A DNA stretch of 64,000 bases, from the NCBI GenBank assembly GCA_916613615.1, contig OU744733.1:32651939-32715938 (forward strand), read 5' to 3'. The notes under the pieces were generated by a model. That model ran no database searches and was not told the origin of the DNA. It saw nothing but the letters and a program-made list of their open reading frames with translations. Below, piece after piece: positions 49,161-60,653 of the stretch. Made by a program: the position numbers and the translations under genes. Source of the DNA: Steromphala cineraria (Eukaryota; Mollusca; Gastropoda; Trochida; Trochidae). Position 1 is the first letter of the stretch, and each line of letters begins with the position of its first letter.

Positions 49161-50616
49161 TTTTTTAGCTCATCTGGCCTGTAAGGCCCGATGGGCTTAT
49201 GACATGGCATGGTGTCCGGCGTCCGTCCGTCCGTCCGTCCGTCCGTCCATCCGTCCGTCCATCCGTCCGTAAACTTTGTGGAATTTCGACTTCTTCTCCA
49301 GAACCATAAGGCCTAGAAATCTAAAACTTTGTGTACAGACTCCTTGACTAGTGAGGATTAAAAATTGTAGCTTTGGTGGCCCTGTGACCCCTAATAAGGG
49401 CACATAGGGGCCACGTCCTAAAAACCTTTTTCATCTTCTTCTCCAGAACCATGAGGCCTAGAAAGGTGATACTTTGTGTACAGACTCCTTGACTAGTGAG
49501 GATTATAAATTGTAGCTTTGGTGGCCCTGTGACCCCTAATAAGGACTACAGGGGCCACGCCCTAAAAACCTATTTTCATCTTCTTCTCCAGAACTATGAG
49601 GCCAGGAAACCTTAAACTTTGTGTACAGACTCCTTGACTAGTGAGGATTATAAATTGTAGCTTTGGTGGCCCTGTGACCCCTAATAAGGGCCACAGGGGC
49701 CACGCCCTAAAAACCTATTTTCATCTTCTTCTCCAGAACCATGAGGCCTAGAAAGCTGAAATTGTGTGTACAGACTCCTTGACTAGTGAGGATTATAAAT
49801 TGTTGCTTTGGTGGCCCTGTGACCCCTTATAAGGACCACAGGGGCCACGCCCTAAAAACCTATTTTCATCTTCTTCTCCAGAACCATGAGGCCTAGAAAT
49901 CTAAAACTTTGTGTAAAGACTCCTTGACTAGTGAGGATTATAAATTGAAGCTTTGGGGGCCCTGTGACCCTTAATAAAGGCCACAGGGGCCACGCCCTAA
50001 AAACCTATTTTCATCTTCTTCCCTAGAACCATGAGGCCTAGAAAGCTGAAACTTTGTGTACAGACTCCTTGACTAGTAAGGATTATAAATTGTAGCTTTG
50101 GTGGCCCTGTGACCCCTAATAAGGGCAACAGGGGCCACTCCCTAAAAACTTATTTTGATCTTCGTCCCCAGAACCATGAGGCCTAGAAAGCTTAAACTTT
50201 GTGTACAATCTCATTGACTAGTGAGGATTAAAAAGTGTAGCTTTAGTGGCCCTGTGACCCCTAATAAGGGCCACAGGGGCCACGCCCTAAAAGCCTATTG
50301 TCATCTTCTTCTCCAGAACCATGAGGCCTAGAAAGCTGAAATTGTGTGTACAGACTCCTTGACTAGTGAGGATTATAAATTGTAGCTTTGGTGGTCCTGT
50401 GACCCCTAATAAGGGTCACAGGGGCCACGCCCTAAAAACCTATTTTCATCTTCTTCTCCAGAACCATGAGGCCTAGAAAGCTGAAACTTTGTGTACAGAC
50501 TCCTTGACTGATGAGGATTATGAATTGTAGCTTTGGTGGTCCTGTGACCCCTAATATATATAAAGCATAATTGATAATGAAGCCTGATGAGCTACAGAGC
50601 CAATGGCTCTATTTTT
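49161..50616 (+). mobile_element. Pearl-like / Helentron-associated element P, copy 5 (with 9-unit core)
   Basis: This is the best-preserved member, 1.46 kb. It starts TTTTTTAGCTCATCTGGCC, has a (CCGT)n microsatellite at about 49219-49270, then nine 145-bp core units, then CCTGATGAGCTACAGAGCCA-ATGGCTCTATTTTT. AGCTCAT near the 5' end is complementary to ATGAGCT near the 3' end, and AGAGCCA-ATGGCTCT forms a terminal hairpin. It is inserted in T-runs. This layout (conserved ends, microsatellite, tandem core, 3' hairpin) matches pearl elements of bivalves, later linked to Helentron-type Helitrons. No Rep/helicase ORF is present, so it is non-autonomous. Confidence 0.85.
49297..50560 (+). repeat. 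145-bp tandem array, nine units
   Basis: The marker CCTTGACTAGTGAGGATTA (or variant) begins at 49342, 49487, 49632, 49777, 49922, 50067, 50212, 50357 and 50502. The spacing is exactly 145 bp every time. Other copies of the same element in this window have only one or two units. Confidence 0.97.
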
Positions 50617-52069
50617 ATAAACACACATTGTAAAATTCAAAATAGTATCCCACTGAACAGAATAAGGACAAAATGACGAAATGTAAAAGACGACTCGTAG
50701 AGACAACCTGATATCAATAACAATTCTCTGTGACTTTTATGCCGTTTCAGAAACTTGTTTGTCAACCATGACACCAATTACAGAACGCTTTCTTTCCGAA
50801 GTGACACTCTATCAAACCAAACTTGAAAGAAGACAACCTGATGTTAATATGAAGTTTTGTGAACTTGTTTGTCCACCATCACATCAATCATTGTTAAACT
50901 ATATTTTCAGCATTATACAGGGCTATGAATTTTTTAAACCACATTTCTCATTTCAAATGTTGAATTAATGACAGTAATGTGATCACTGTAATATAATATA
51001 TATTTTTTGAAAATTGACTTATAACTGAGTGTTAAATTGATAACCATTTATTTTGTTCTTTTTCCTTATTTAACGACTACTTCAAATTATCGGATTTACA
51101 ATGTCAAACAGATCAGTAAGTATTAAAGTACTTGTAAAGCTAATTTAACAGGTTGTTTTAAACTAGCACTAATCATGTCTAGGGTACAATACATTATCTA
51201 TGCAAGCTTGAGATTTTGCTGATAGTGTTTTCATCCAATGAATAACTGTAACCATTTTCATGCTCAAATTATTCTATAAATGATGTCAAAACTTCACAAT
51301 CATCTTGCAATGGAAGAAAGCCTTACTTTCATCTTTACATTTAAACAATACGATTAACAATTGAAAGAAGGAACAAAAAAAGTTAAATACCCTATACACA
51401 CTTTTCTCAATAACTGCTTTTTTCCAAACCAAGAGTAATATCTAAAATTTCCTTCAAAAACACTTCTTTTGAGGCAACGTAAGGAAAATATTTCCGTAGT
51501 CTTACGACTGTTTATCAACACATGCTTAACACATCTAATTTGCTCAGGTACGTTATTGATGTACTAGATGGCTCGCAGATAATAACGGTTATCATTATAA
51601 ACCGTGTGTAGTCGATACTTGCTGCTCAAGACATGCTTATTTTATTAGCAAGAGTACTAAGATTGTGATCTAGCTATTTGCTGGAACGTGAAAATCGACA
51701 GGTGTTTCTTCATAATAAGGCTTGGGGTCTTTGAGGTTTAACTAATATCCATCGGGGATTCTGAACAGTTGATAAAATGTGAACAACCTACTGTTATATC
51801 ATCAATTGTAACTGTCCATTTATCAAGGTTATTAATCTGGTTACATCATATCATCTAATCATGGTGAGCAAATGTAAAACAGTTTTTGTAGAGAATACAC
51901 CAAAACACCTGAAAGATTTGATGAATAAAATTGCTATTATGTTACAGATTTGTTTCAACAATGACCATGTATTCATGGAACAGGTAATTTATTTGAAAAC
52001 ACTATTTAAAAGATGAAATTAATCAATTTATTACTCTCCCGTTGAAGATATCGCTGTTTAATAAATCTA

Positions 52070-52235
52070 CAATGTTATTACACATTGTGTAATAACATCG
52101 CGCGCTGACCGAATAACGTGACGTTATGATGACGTCACAATTGTTAAGTATGACGTCATAATGTCAGCGGGCCGGCCGCGACAGTCATGTTGGCGACTTT
52201 CTTTGTTTTTTACGATGTTATTAAGCAAGTAATAA
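52070..52235. repeat. GC-richer palindrome cluster with two TGACGTCA octamers
   Basis: It contains GTTATTACACATTGTGTAATAAC, then TGACGTCA at 52130-52137 and 52151-52158 with GCTGAC / GTCAGC words outside them, and a GC-rich patch (GCGGGCCGGCCGCGAC). It abuts the foldback at 52238. It is probably part of a repeat inserted in unit B. Confidence 0.5.
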
Positions 52236-52237
52236 AA

Positions 52238-52378
52238 AATACTAAACTCGGTCCCGTTTCATAACATTTTTATGAAACTCTTGAATGGTATAGGTATTTA
52301 ACTCGCTTTCGCTCGTTAAATACCAACCCATTCACTCGTTTCATAAATATGTTATGAAACGGGACGTCGTTTAGTATT
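52238..52378. mobile_element. 141-bp foldback element
   Basis: Left arm AATACTAAACTCGGTCCCGT-TTCATAACAT... and right arm ...ATGTTATGAAACGGGAC-GTCGTTTAGTATT, about 64 bp each. They surround TAACTCGCTTTCGCTCGTTA, itself partly palindromic. The centre resembles the GCTCTCGCTCGGTTAATAC end of the repeats at 1612 and 36908. Confidence 0.82.
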
Positions 52379-55089
52379 CTCTATGTATTCAATGCATTTT
52401 GTATGCGCACAAAGTCTATTATGAAGTTACTCATGGTACTTAATGAAAGGTGATATCCGGCTGTACTTTTAAAAACTTTTTATCACAAATGTAAGTTTAA
52501 AATTCGATCCAACACCATTTCTGACAGTTGATATGGCTGATAAGTTTAAAGCATACAATGGGGACAGATTTGAAACAAGAAAACCTTTTGATGTTATTCC
52601 CTAGGCGCAAATCTGACCAAGGTTGAACTGTCAGCATTCTGGAAAGGTTGTGCAGTGTTTGATCTACTATCCCCTATCTTCCTTAGTTTATAGACATTAA
52701 ATTTTCCGATGGAGTTAGACAGAATAGATCAAAAAGAAGGAAAGGGGGAGATCAGGCTGCTTTTGATTAAGAAAATATCTTGTTTCAGAATTCCAATGTT
52801 CAAATCAATTTAGAATTTCCTGTTTCTATTTCATTTGTTTGTAACATTGTATCTTTGCTAAAACCTTCATAGTGCAATTAAAATGAAAATAATGTGTTAC
52901 CCTATTGCCTTGTTGTTTATTTCCATACGAAAAGTTTGAAATCTCAAGTACTTTATTCAATCTAATTACCCACACTTACGCTGAACCAACAGGTAAAGGT
53001 CTTGAATAAACACTATTGTACATGTATTTGAAATAGAGAGCAACGGTTTATTACAGTTGTTAAACAGCAAATACCTTCAATTTCATTGCTATTTTGTGTT
53101 GTTTTATCTATGTTACAACATAACAAATACAAGTTTTAAATTTTTCTGCTCATGTAAGCAATCAATCATTAGTTTGGTGTCATTGTTGGTCTAAACATCT
53201 TGGGATTTTAGATTAAATAAATGAAATGTTATTTAATGATAGGCTACCTGTTTTTGCAGCTTGATTTACGACCAATCCATCATTTAGGTTTGTTTGGAAA
53301 ATCTAAACAAAATTGTTGTAAATATTGTTGAGTAAATGACAGTAGGTAAGTAATGGACAAAGAAGTCCATAAGTAAAACAAGGGTGAACTTTGTTGTCTC
53401 ACTTGTGTCCTTTATATTTTGCCGATAAGAACATGAATAATATGTAAATGACCAAAACCACGAGAGTAATGAAAACTATAAAAAGAATCCTACAACTTCA
53501 TGTTTTTCTCATACACTAGAGCCAGCGATGTCTTAACACAGTTCTAACCAATATCAGTATCGCCTGCAGGTCCTCATTTAATTAACATTGTCGATTTTAC
53601 CAGTTTTCATGATAAAACACGCTTCCAAAAGGACCCTTGATAAAAATGAATTGCTTGGAAGAGGTCATCCGATTTATCGATCTCCCTCCCAGGAGGGTTC
53701 ATAACAAGGGGAGGTAATGACGGCATGGACTCAAACTGGCTGGTCAGGCATTTTGCGATACATTACCGAGTTTATCACTGTCTTCTAAATCCCGATGGTT
53801 TAGTTAGCCATCTACGGGAGTAATAAACTTCTGTAAGATACTTGTAAGTCGTATTTACGACCATGGGGTCTTAGGCACAATGTCTTTGGGAAAGTTGGAG
53901 ATCTTATCTTCCTGCTTGATATTACCAGTTGAATTGATATTGCACTGCTGGGATAATGAAAACATTATTGCCACGGGCAATTGTCTCATTTTCTAGCATC
54001 ATGAAAAGACTGGAACTTTCATTCCATGTTACTGTGTGCCTGCCTGTGTCATGGTATGATTTGCTTATGGCAATAATGCCATTTTTCCGATATTGCAGCT
54101 CTAATCCTTAATAAAATAATCTCAGATGTTGGCAGTTTATTATGTTGAACAAAACAGACGCTTGAGGGTAAAAAAGACAAGTAGAAATTTTATGTGAGAC
54201 ATTCTTAATAATTCAATCTTGTAGAAAATGGCACATGACTTTTTATTTTTGAAAGGGAAATAAGTTTTTGTTTTAGAGTTTAGTGATAAGTAGTTTCTTG
54301 AATAAACCTCTATAATCCTCAAGATCCAAAAGGATGCTTCATGATTAAGATTTCCAAGGGACTGTTGAAGTTAAGTTGTTAATAGAAATTAATTCCAATT
54401 TATAACACAGTCCACTTGAAACGATGGTGTTTTTCTTGACTTTTATGTGATCATAGTCAAAAAGGTTTATGTCATCATAATGTGATTAATCTTAACGCTT
54501 AAATGCACAAAAATGTATTAACCTCTTATATGTTTCAATATAAAAAAGGTTGCGCTCTTGCTTTGAGATTTTGCCACAGTCAGAGTAATATTTTAGTCTT
54601 AATAATCGTTTAGGTTCTTCTTGTTGTTTATGAGTTGTCGAGTCTTAAATGATAAAGAATCAGCTTGCTTGTTATGTACAAGGTATGTTCTAAATCTAAA
54701 TTGATTGAATAATTAATCATCAGTAATTCTATCACAAATGCATCTATGCATTAAAATTCAATGATTAATTCATACACTTAATCTAATGAACTCACCCAGA
54801 ACAAATAAAGAAAATCGATGTCAGACATGAATGTATTTGTTCATTTATCATGTATTTATATTGTTGTCTGTCCATCCCAAACATTGACAAGTGTTCACAA
54901 ACGTTAGTTGGACAGTGCCATAAGAACAGAAAGAAATAGTGCTTATACCTTATGCTTTTTGTTGTTAATATCAACAAATTATAATACAATTTGATTAAAC
55001 TTCTTTAATTTGATTTAACTTCTTTACCTTATGCAACGATTTGTTTAGTCTATTTCATTTTCATCACAATGAGAAAACTCATAACATTA

Positions 55090-58000
55090 TAATTTTGTTC
55101 CAAATGAGACTATGTCAGAAAATGTTAGTGATGTCAAAAATTTATATGTTATCTTAATCATCCTGCAATGAAAGAAAGCTTAACTCTCAACTCTACATTT
55201 AATTTACAAGATTAAAGAAGGTACAAAACAAGGTCAAAATATCTTAAAACTTACCTCAATAACTCATTCTTAACCTCACTGTCTATTTCCAAACCAAGTG
55301 TAAAATCTCAACATTCCTCTTTGAAAAAATCTACTTTTGAGGAAACGGTAGGAAAATATTTCTGTAGTGTTACGTCTGTTTATCAACACATACTTAACAC
55401 AACTCAGCAGTCCAGATACGTTATTGATGTACCTGATAGCTCGCAGATGATAAGAGTTTAGCATTATAAACCGTGTGTAGTCGATAATTGCTGCTTAAGA
55501 CATGCTTACTTTATTAGCCAGAGTACTAAGATTGTGATCTAGCTATTTGCTGCAATGTGAAAATCGACAGGTGTTCCTTTATAATAAGGCTTTGAGACTT
55601 TGAGAGCAAGATCTTGCATATGTGGATGTTCAAAACTTAAATCGGGAATGGGAAACACTTTTCATGTGTATTACTTACTGTTATAACACCAACAGTTAAA
55701 TGACCATTTATCCAGCGTATCTGGGTTCTAATCATATTCAATTATATAGGATAGAACAGCTTTTGGAGAGAATACGATCAATCACCTAAACAGTGTGTAT
55801 GTTTGGTGAACATATTTGCTATCATGTTAGAGATTCGTATTCAACTACGAACTTGAAGTCATGGTACAGCTTATATTTTGTACAGAAATTTAAATAAACC
55901 TTGTTACAGTTTGTTAAAGAAAAATTATGTCAATTGATTCAATGCAGTTTGTTTGCCCATAAAGTCTATGAAGAAGTCGCTCTCAGTGCTTACGGGAAAT
56001 TTATGTCCTGATTGAATCTTCAAAACCTGCTATCACAAATAAACAAATACACCCTTTTAGGCCGCTGTTATGACTGTCAAGTTTAAAGAATACAAAGGTA
56101 ACATTTTTGAGACAAATCAAACATTTTGATGTGTATCCCTATGCTCTACTAATCTTACTATGGTTATTCTGTCAGCATTCTAAAAAGATTTGTAGTTTTT
56201 GATCTACTATTCCCCATCTTTCATAAGTATTGGGACATTCAATTTTCGAGTAGAGTTCGATAGACTAGTTCAAAGAGAAGTAAGGTGGAAACCAGACTGC
56301 CTTTCATATAGCAAAAATATTGTGTTTGAACTCCAAAATTCAAACGAAATTTAGAATTTCCCGTATCCAATTAATTTGTGTGTGTCATTGTCTATATGTT
56401 TACAACTACATTGTGCAAATGAACTATAACCAATTTGTTTGCCTTATTAAGCTGTGTTTGTCTCCCAATGGTCGAAATCTTATAAGAAATAACATGCCTT
56501 AAATAAACACTGTGGTACATATGTGTTTGAATTAGAGAGCAAGTGTACGCAGTTAACTTCAATATCATAGATATTTGGTGTTTTTTTACTATGTTTGCAA
56601 TAAATGCTTACACGTACAAGTGTTGTGCCCATGTTATGCAGTGATCATTACATTGCGGTATTTTGGTAAAGCAAAATAACATTGTTCCTGGATGTTTATT
56701 TTTCGAATGCCATATCATTTTAATGAATAGCTGCAATTGTTTGGCAACTTGATCTACAACAAATTCATTATTAATTATATATATTGATAATTGTGAGTAA
56801 TTTTCGTGAATGCAAGTATTTCTAAAATCTACTTTGTCAAAACTCTAAAGAAGTAACATGTAACTGCTTGTAAGTATGTAATGCATATAATGATCAAATG
56901 GAGTCAAAAAGCGTAATGAGGATCAACTTGTTTTGGGACTTGATTCTTTGATTCTATAATTGTCTCCTCAATATTCTTCGGATAAGAACATGGCATACTC
57001 TATGGCATTGGAATTTGCTCAAATCATGAAAACTTTGACAAAAAATGTAAATACATTTGCTTACAACTTCCATTCTTCAACATTAGGGGCACTTAACAAA
57101 GTTTTATCACTAAACAATATCGACGACACTCGAAGGTTTTCATTTAATTACCACTGTGAATTTTTACCAGCTTTGATGATAAAACACGCTCCCAAAAGGA
57201 CCCTTGATACAAATAAATTGCTTGGAAGAGCTCATCTGATTTATTGATCTCCCTCCCAGGAGAGTTCATAACAAGGGGAGGTAATGACAGCATGGACTCA
57301 TCCTGGCTCTCCAAGCAGTTTGCTATATATTGCTGAGTTTATCTCCGTCTACTAAGTCCCTATGGTTTAGATAGCCATCTAGGGGAGTAATTACTTCTAC
57401 ATGCTACTAGTAAGTCCTATTTACGACCAGCGGGTCTAAGGTACAATGTCTCAGCAATAGTCGGAGATCTTCATCTTCCTGCTTGATATTAACAGTTGCT
57501 TTTCTATTGCACTGCTGGGATAATGAAAACATTATTGCCAAGAGCAATTGTCTCATTTCTAGCATCGTGAAAAGACTGGAACTTTCATTACAAGTAACTT
57601 TGTGCCTGCCGATGTCATGGTATGATTTGCTCATGGCAATAGTGCAATATTGCCGATATTGAAGCTCTAATCCATCATACAATAATCTTAGATGGTGGCA
57701 GTTTATTATTTCGTACAATACAAACGCTTGAGGGTCAAACCCAAGTAAAACTCTGAATCGGGCATTTTAAACAATTATTTCTTGTAGAAAATGGCACATG
57801 ACATTCTAAACCTGGAAACTGAAAGTAAGGGGAACAGTAGAAAAAGTGACTTAAATTGACCAAGATTTTCAAACCAAAAAATGCGTTATGATTTAAATAC
57901 GATTCCCAGAGCGTGTGGACGTTAAGTAGGTTTTTAAAACAAACTGATACAATTTATTCCACAGTCCATTGAAGGTGTTTTTATGACTTCTGTATGTTCA

Positions 58001-58860
58001 TAATCAAAAAGTTCTATATCATCACAATGTGATTAAGCTTAATGCATAAATGCACTAAAATGAATAAACCTATTATTTGTTTCAATAAAAAAACAGATTT
58101 CACTGTTTCCTTGAGTACCACGTGCAAAGTCAGAGTAATACTTAGTCTTAAGAATCGTTTAGTCTCTTATTGTTTTAATGTCGTAAATGACAAAGAATCA
58201 GCTTGCATGCTGTGTACAAGGTATGCTCTAAATCTGAATTGATTGAAGAATTAATCATCAGTAATTCTATCACAAATGCATTTATCCATGAAAAATCAAT
58301 GATTATTTCATACACTTAATCTAATGAAATCATCCAGAACAAATAAAGAAAATCAATGCCAGACATGAATATATTTGTTCATTTATCATGTATTTATATT
58401 GCTGTCTGTCAATCCTAAACATTGACAAGTGTTCAGGAACGTTAGTATGGAAAATACATTACGATTTTACAGAAACTGACCATCATTTATTACTTTTAAA
58501 AATTTCAATTGAATTATCAATTAAAAAGAAACTCCACCTTCAAAAATAGAGATTGCAATTGAAAATATAATAAAGTTATTCAGTTTTGATTATTCAATCG
58601 ATAAAAGAGAAAATGATTGTAAATAATATTGTTTTAATGTCACAAGAGTATGTTTGGAATTCGTATTGTTAACATTTTATTACTAATATAATGTTCATGA
58701 ACTTCAGTATGTAATTCGAAAGTTTCCTGCAACTCTATGCCCTCATTACAGGAGTACTGAACATTTAATCACTGAGGAAAATCGTATCTATTATCACTCA
58801 AAGGCTCAACCCTGTTTTATTCATAAGTGGCGAATCATTATAGAAGACACATTTGTTAAC
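55090..58860 (+). repeat. Intron block, unit C of three
   Basis: Unit C has the pre-S1 segment (55155-55370), S1 (marker GCTCGCAGAT at 55439), S2 (about 56205), S3 (GATCTCCCTCCCAGGAG at 57246), S4 (AAGAATCAGCTTGC, about 58193). It is followed by S5 (58905-59170). Distances from unit B are 3868 bp at S1 and 3567 bp at S3, so indels have accumulated. Confidence 0.8.
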
Positions 58861-58904
58861 TTTATCATATTATGCCAAAAGTTCCGCATTCGTCACGCAT
58901 ATGG

Positions 58905-59170
58905 TACACTGTTTGCACCAACTTTCATTATCTAACCTTATCGTGCCATGTTCATTCTGTCGGTGCATTATTGATGGGTCAGGGTGATCACGAGTAAACA
59001 GAAGCATCCTCTCAGTGTTTGTCTTGGCACTCGACCCATCACATGCACTGTCTGAAGCTCGGTGTTGTTTATTCTCATCATTAATTCCCATTCACATGGA
59101 TTTGGAAATGAAATGTGTCAGGAATCGCAGGTGTGGCACACCTTTAATTAAAATGCAAGTGTTCCGAACA
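58905..59170. repeat. Conserved island S5, copy in unit C
   Basis: The partner of 48372-48650. It lies about 460 bp before exon 2. Frames are open on both strands, but no splice signals or family features support an exon. Confidence 0.7.
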
Positions 59171-59633
59171 TGGAGTAAGAGTTTTTTTTTGACAAGTGCA
59201 ATAAGGTGTTAAAATTGTAACTAAAAGACGAATTGTCAAATAGAGGTTTAAGTTGTCATGCATGCAGCTTGTGATTGACAACATTTAAAGTACCAAATTA
59301 TCCTAAACAATTGCCCATTTACACGTATTTAAACCATCTCCCGGATGTCAAATGTAATTTTCACATTTTGTTTGATAGGTGAAGCTACAAATGTTTTGAG
59401 GGCCAGTGTTGAAAGTTAGGTTTTATGAGAATATTAGATATGAGAAACATTGGAAAAATTGAAAAAGTAAATGAATTGTGTCTTTTTCTTGACCATTTAG
59501 TAAACATTCATTTTAAGTAAAATTCTTCATTAACAAAGTAAGAATTGAAAGTTAACCCTCATTTCAACTTGATCACTTGTGAATTCAATAAATCTCAATC
59601 ACGATATTCACTAAGGGGTTTTCGTTGTTCCAG

Positions 59634-59783
59634 TTGGTGGCGAATGGTGTGCTGTTCCTGAGTGTAAATATAGCGGGAGTGTTCATCCATAACTTGACAC
59701 AGAGAGCACAGAGAAAGACCTTCCTCGATACTCGAAACTGTATAGCAGCCCGCCTGGAGATTCAGGAGGAAAATGAAAAATTG
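59634..59783 (+). CDS. ADCY1: Adenylyl cyclase type 1/rutabaga-like, coding exon 2 (residues 193-242)
   Basis: This 150-nt, phase 0-0 exon encodes the sixth membrane span (about residues 193-211, ANGVLFLSVNIAGVFI) and the following signalling helix that couples the membrane cassette to the catalytic core. The segment AQRKTFLDTRNCIAARLEIQ (residues 216-235) is nearly the rutabaga version and close to ADCY1 (SQRKAFLQARSCIEDRL). Acceptor: TTCGTTGTTCCAG|TTG at 59633/59634. Donor: AAATTG|GTCAGT at 59783/59784. Joined to exon 1 it reads ...LLWRQ-LVANG, matching the conserved LWR...ANxxLF junction. The 55.5 kb between exons 1 and 2 contains no other convincing exon of this gene. Confidence 0.97.
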
Positions 59784-60115
59784 GTCAGTATCAATATTTC
59801 TTATCAAGATTTCAAGGTAATCTAAACAACATCAACATGTTAATGACAGTTCATGAAAGATAAAATTGCACTTTAATTAAATTGTAAAGAAGAAAGAAAT
59901 GTTATCGTGTATTTTGTTGGGTACCAATTCAAAAGAAAGCTAACAATATTTCGTATATATCCGATTTGATTTCCTCTTGGAAAAAAATCATTTATATTAG
60001 TATATCTAGAAATTTCAATTTCTTTGATATAATTCCAACAAGCAATTAATCAGGGTCTTAGGGAACAAACTGACATAAGCAAATTCTTTAATCGATATGT
60101 TTCTTTTTCTTTCAG
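59784..60115 (+). other. Intron 2 (332 bp)
   Basis: Phase 0, from AAATTG|GTCAGT to TTTCTTTCAG|GAA. AT-rich, with no element recognised. Confidence 0.93.
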
Positions 60116-60234
60116 GAAAAACTTCTTCTAAGCGTATTACCACAGCATGTTGCCATGGAAATGAAACATGACATGACCACGCCTCACCAGGGAATATTTC
60201 ATAAAATCTATATACAGAGACATGATAATGTATC
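60116..60234 (+). CDS. ADCY1: Adenylyl cyclase type 1/rutabaga-like, coding exon 3 (residues 243-281, plus 2 nt of codon 282)
   Basis: This 119-nt exon runs from the end of the linker helix into the start of catalytic domain C1a. It holds the family signature [15 protein letters not shown], the short variable segment, and [13 protein letters not shown], which is the same as mammalian ADCY1 over the last 13 residues. The acceptor is a strong polypyrimidine tract, TTTCTTTTTCTTTCAG|GAA. The donor is TC|GTAAGT, leaving two bases of the serine codon (phase 2), which exon 4 completes. This phase match supports the gene model. The [10 protein letters not shown] wording with a 'TTPHQG' insert is closer to rutabaga/ADCY1 than to the ADCY2/4/7 group (LPAHIA) or ADCY9. 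Confidence 0.97.
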
Positions 60235-60653
60235 GTAAGTGTTCGCTTTTTCTGGCCTCCCTTAGCTTAAATGATGGCCTCGGATGAAATATTACACTGA
60301 ACAAATCATTTTAGGTTCGAGTAGTGTCCAACTTTCAGTGTGTACATTTACACAAACTTGGAAATTGTCTTCACTCTAAGTACCCTTGGGGGGTTTGTTC
60401 CAAATGAATCCGAGCAAAGATTTGCGTTCTAAACAGTAACCCTAGTGAAAAGAAAGTTTCCTTAAAGCAAGAAAGGATTTTATAAAACCTCAAAGGCTAA
60501 GAAACCAAAGGTGTTATTTACATCGTACAGGAAATTAAGTTTCCAAGAGCAACTAATCAACATAGAATCAAATATTTCAAACAGAAGTATTTGTTAGTTT
60601 AAACCCTTTTACCATTGAGAAAGGTCAAAGCGTTAGAAGGAAGATTGCTTTAA

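Larger units (their letters stand above)
51240..54990 (+). repeat. Intron block, unit B of three
   Basis: Unit B is collinear with unit C over about 3.5 kb: the pre-S1 segment (51295-51480), S1 (marker GCTCGCAGAT at 51571), S2 (GATCTACTATCCCC, about 52670), S3 (GATCTCCCTCCCAGGAG at 53679) and S4 (AAGAATCAGCTTGC, about 54656). Island S5 is absent. The hairpin at 52238-52378 and its CRE-bearing left flank are not in unit C, so they entered after duplication. Confidence 0.8.
4161..59633 (+). other. Intron 1 of the adenylyl cyclase gene (55.5 kb)
   Basis: This intron lies between the CAG|GTAGGT donor after exon 1 and the TTCCAG acceptor before exon 2, both phase 0. It holds nearly all mobile elements of the window, two tandem arrays and a triplicated block. 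No nested protein-coding gene or RNA gene could be supported. Intron 1 of vertebrate ADCY genes is also often very long, so the size alone is not odd. Confidence 0.93.

Noticed and set aside
49161..50616. Possible coding repeats (protein domain array) from the 145-bp units
   Set aside because: 145 is not a multiple of three and no frame stays open across units.
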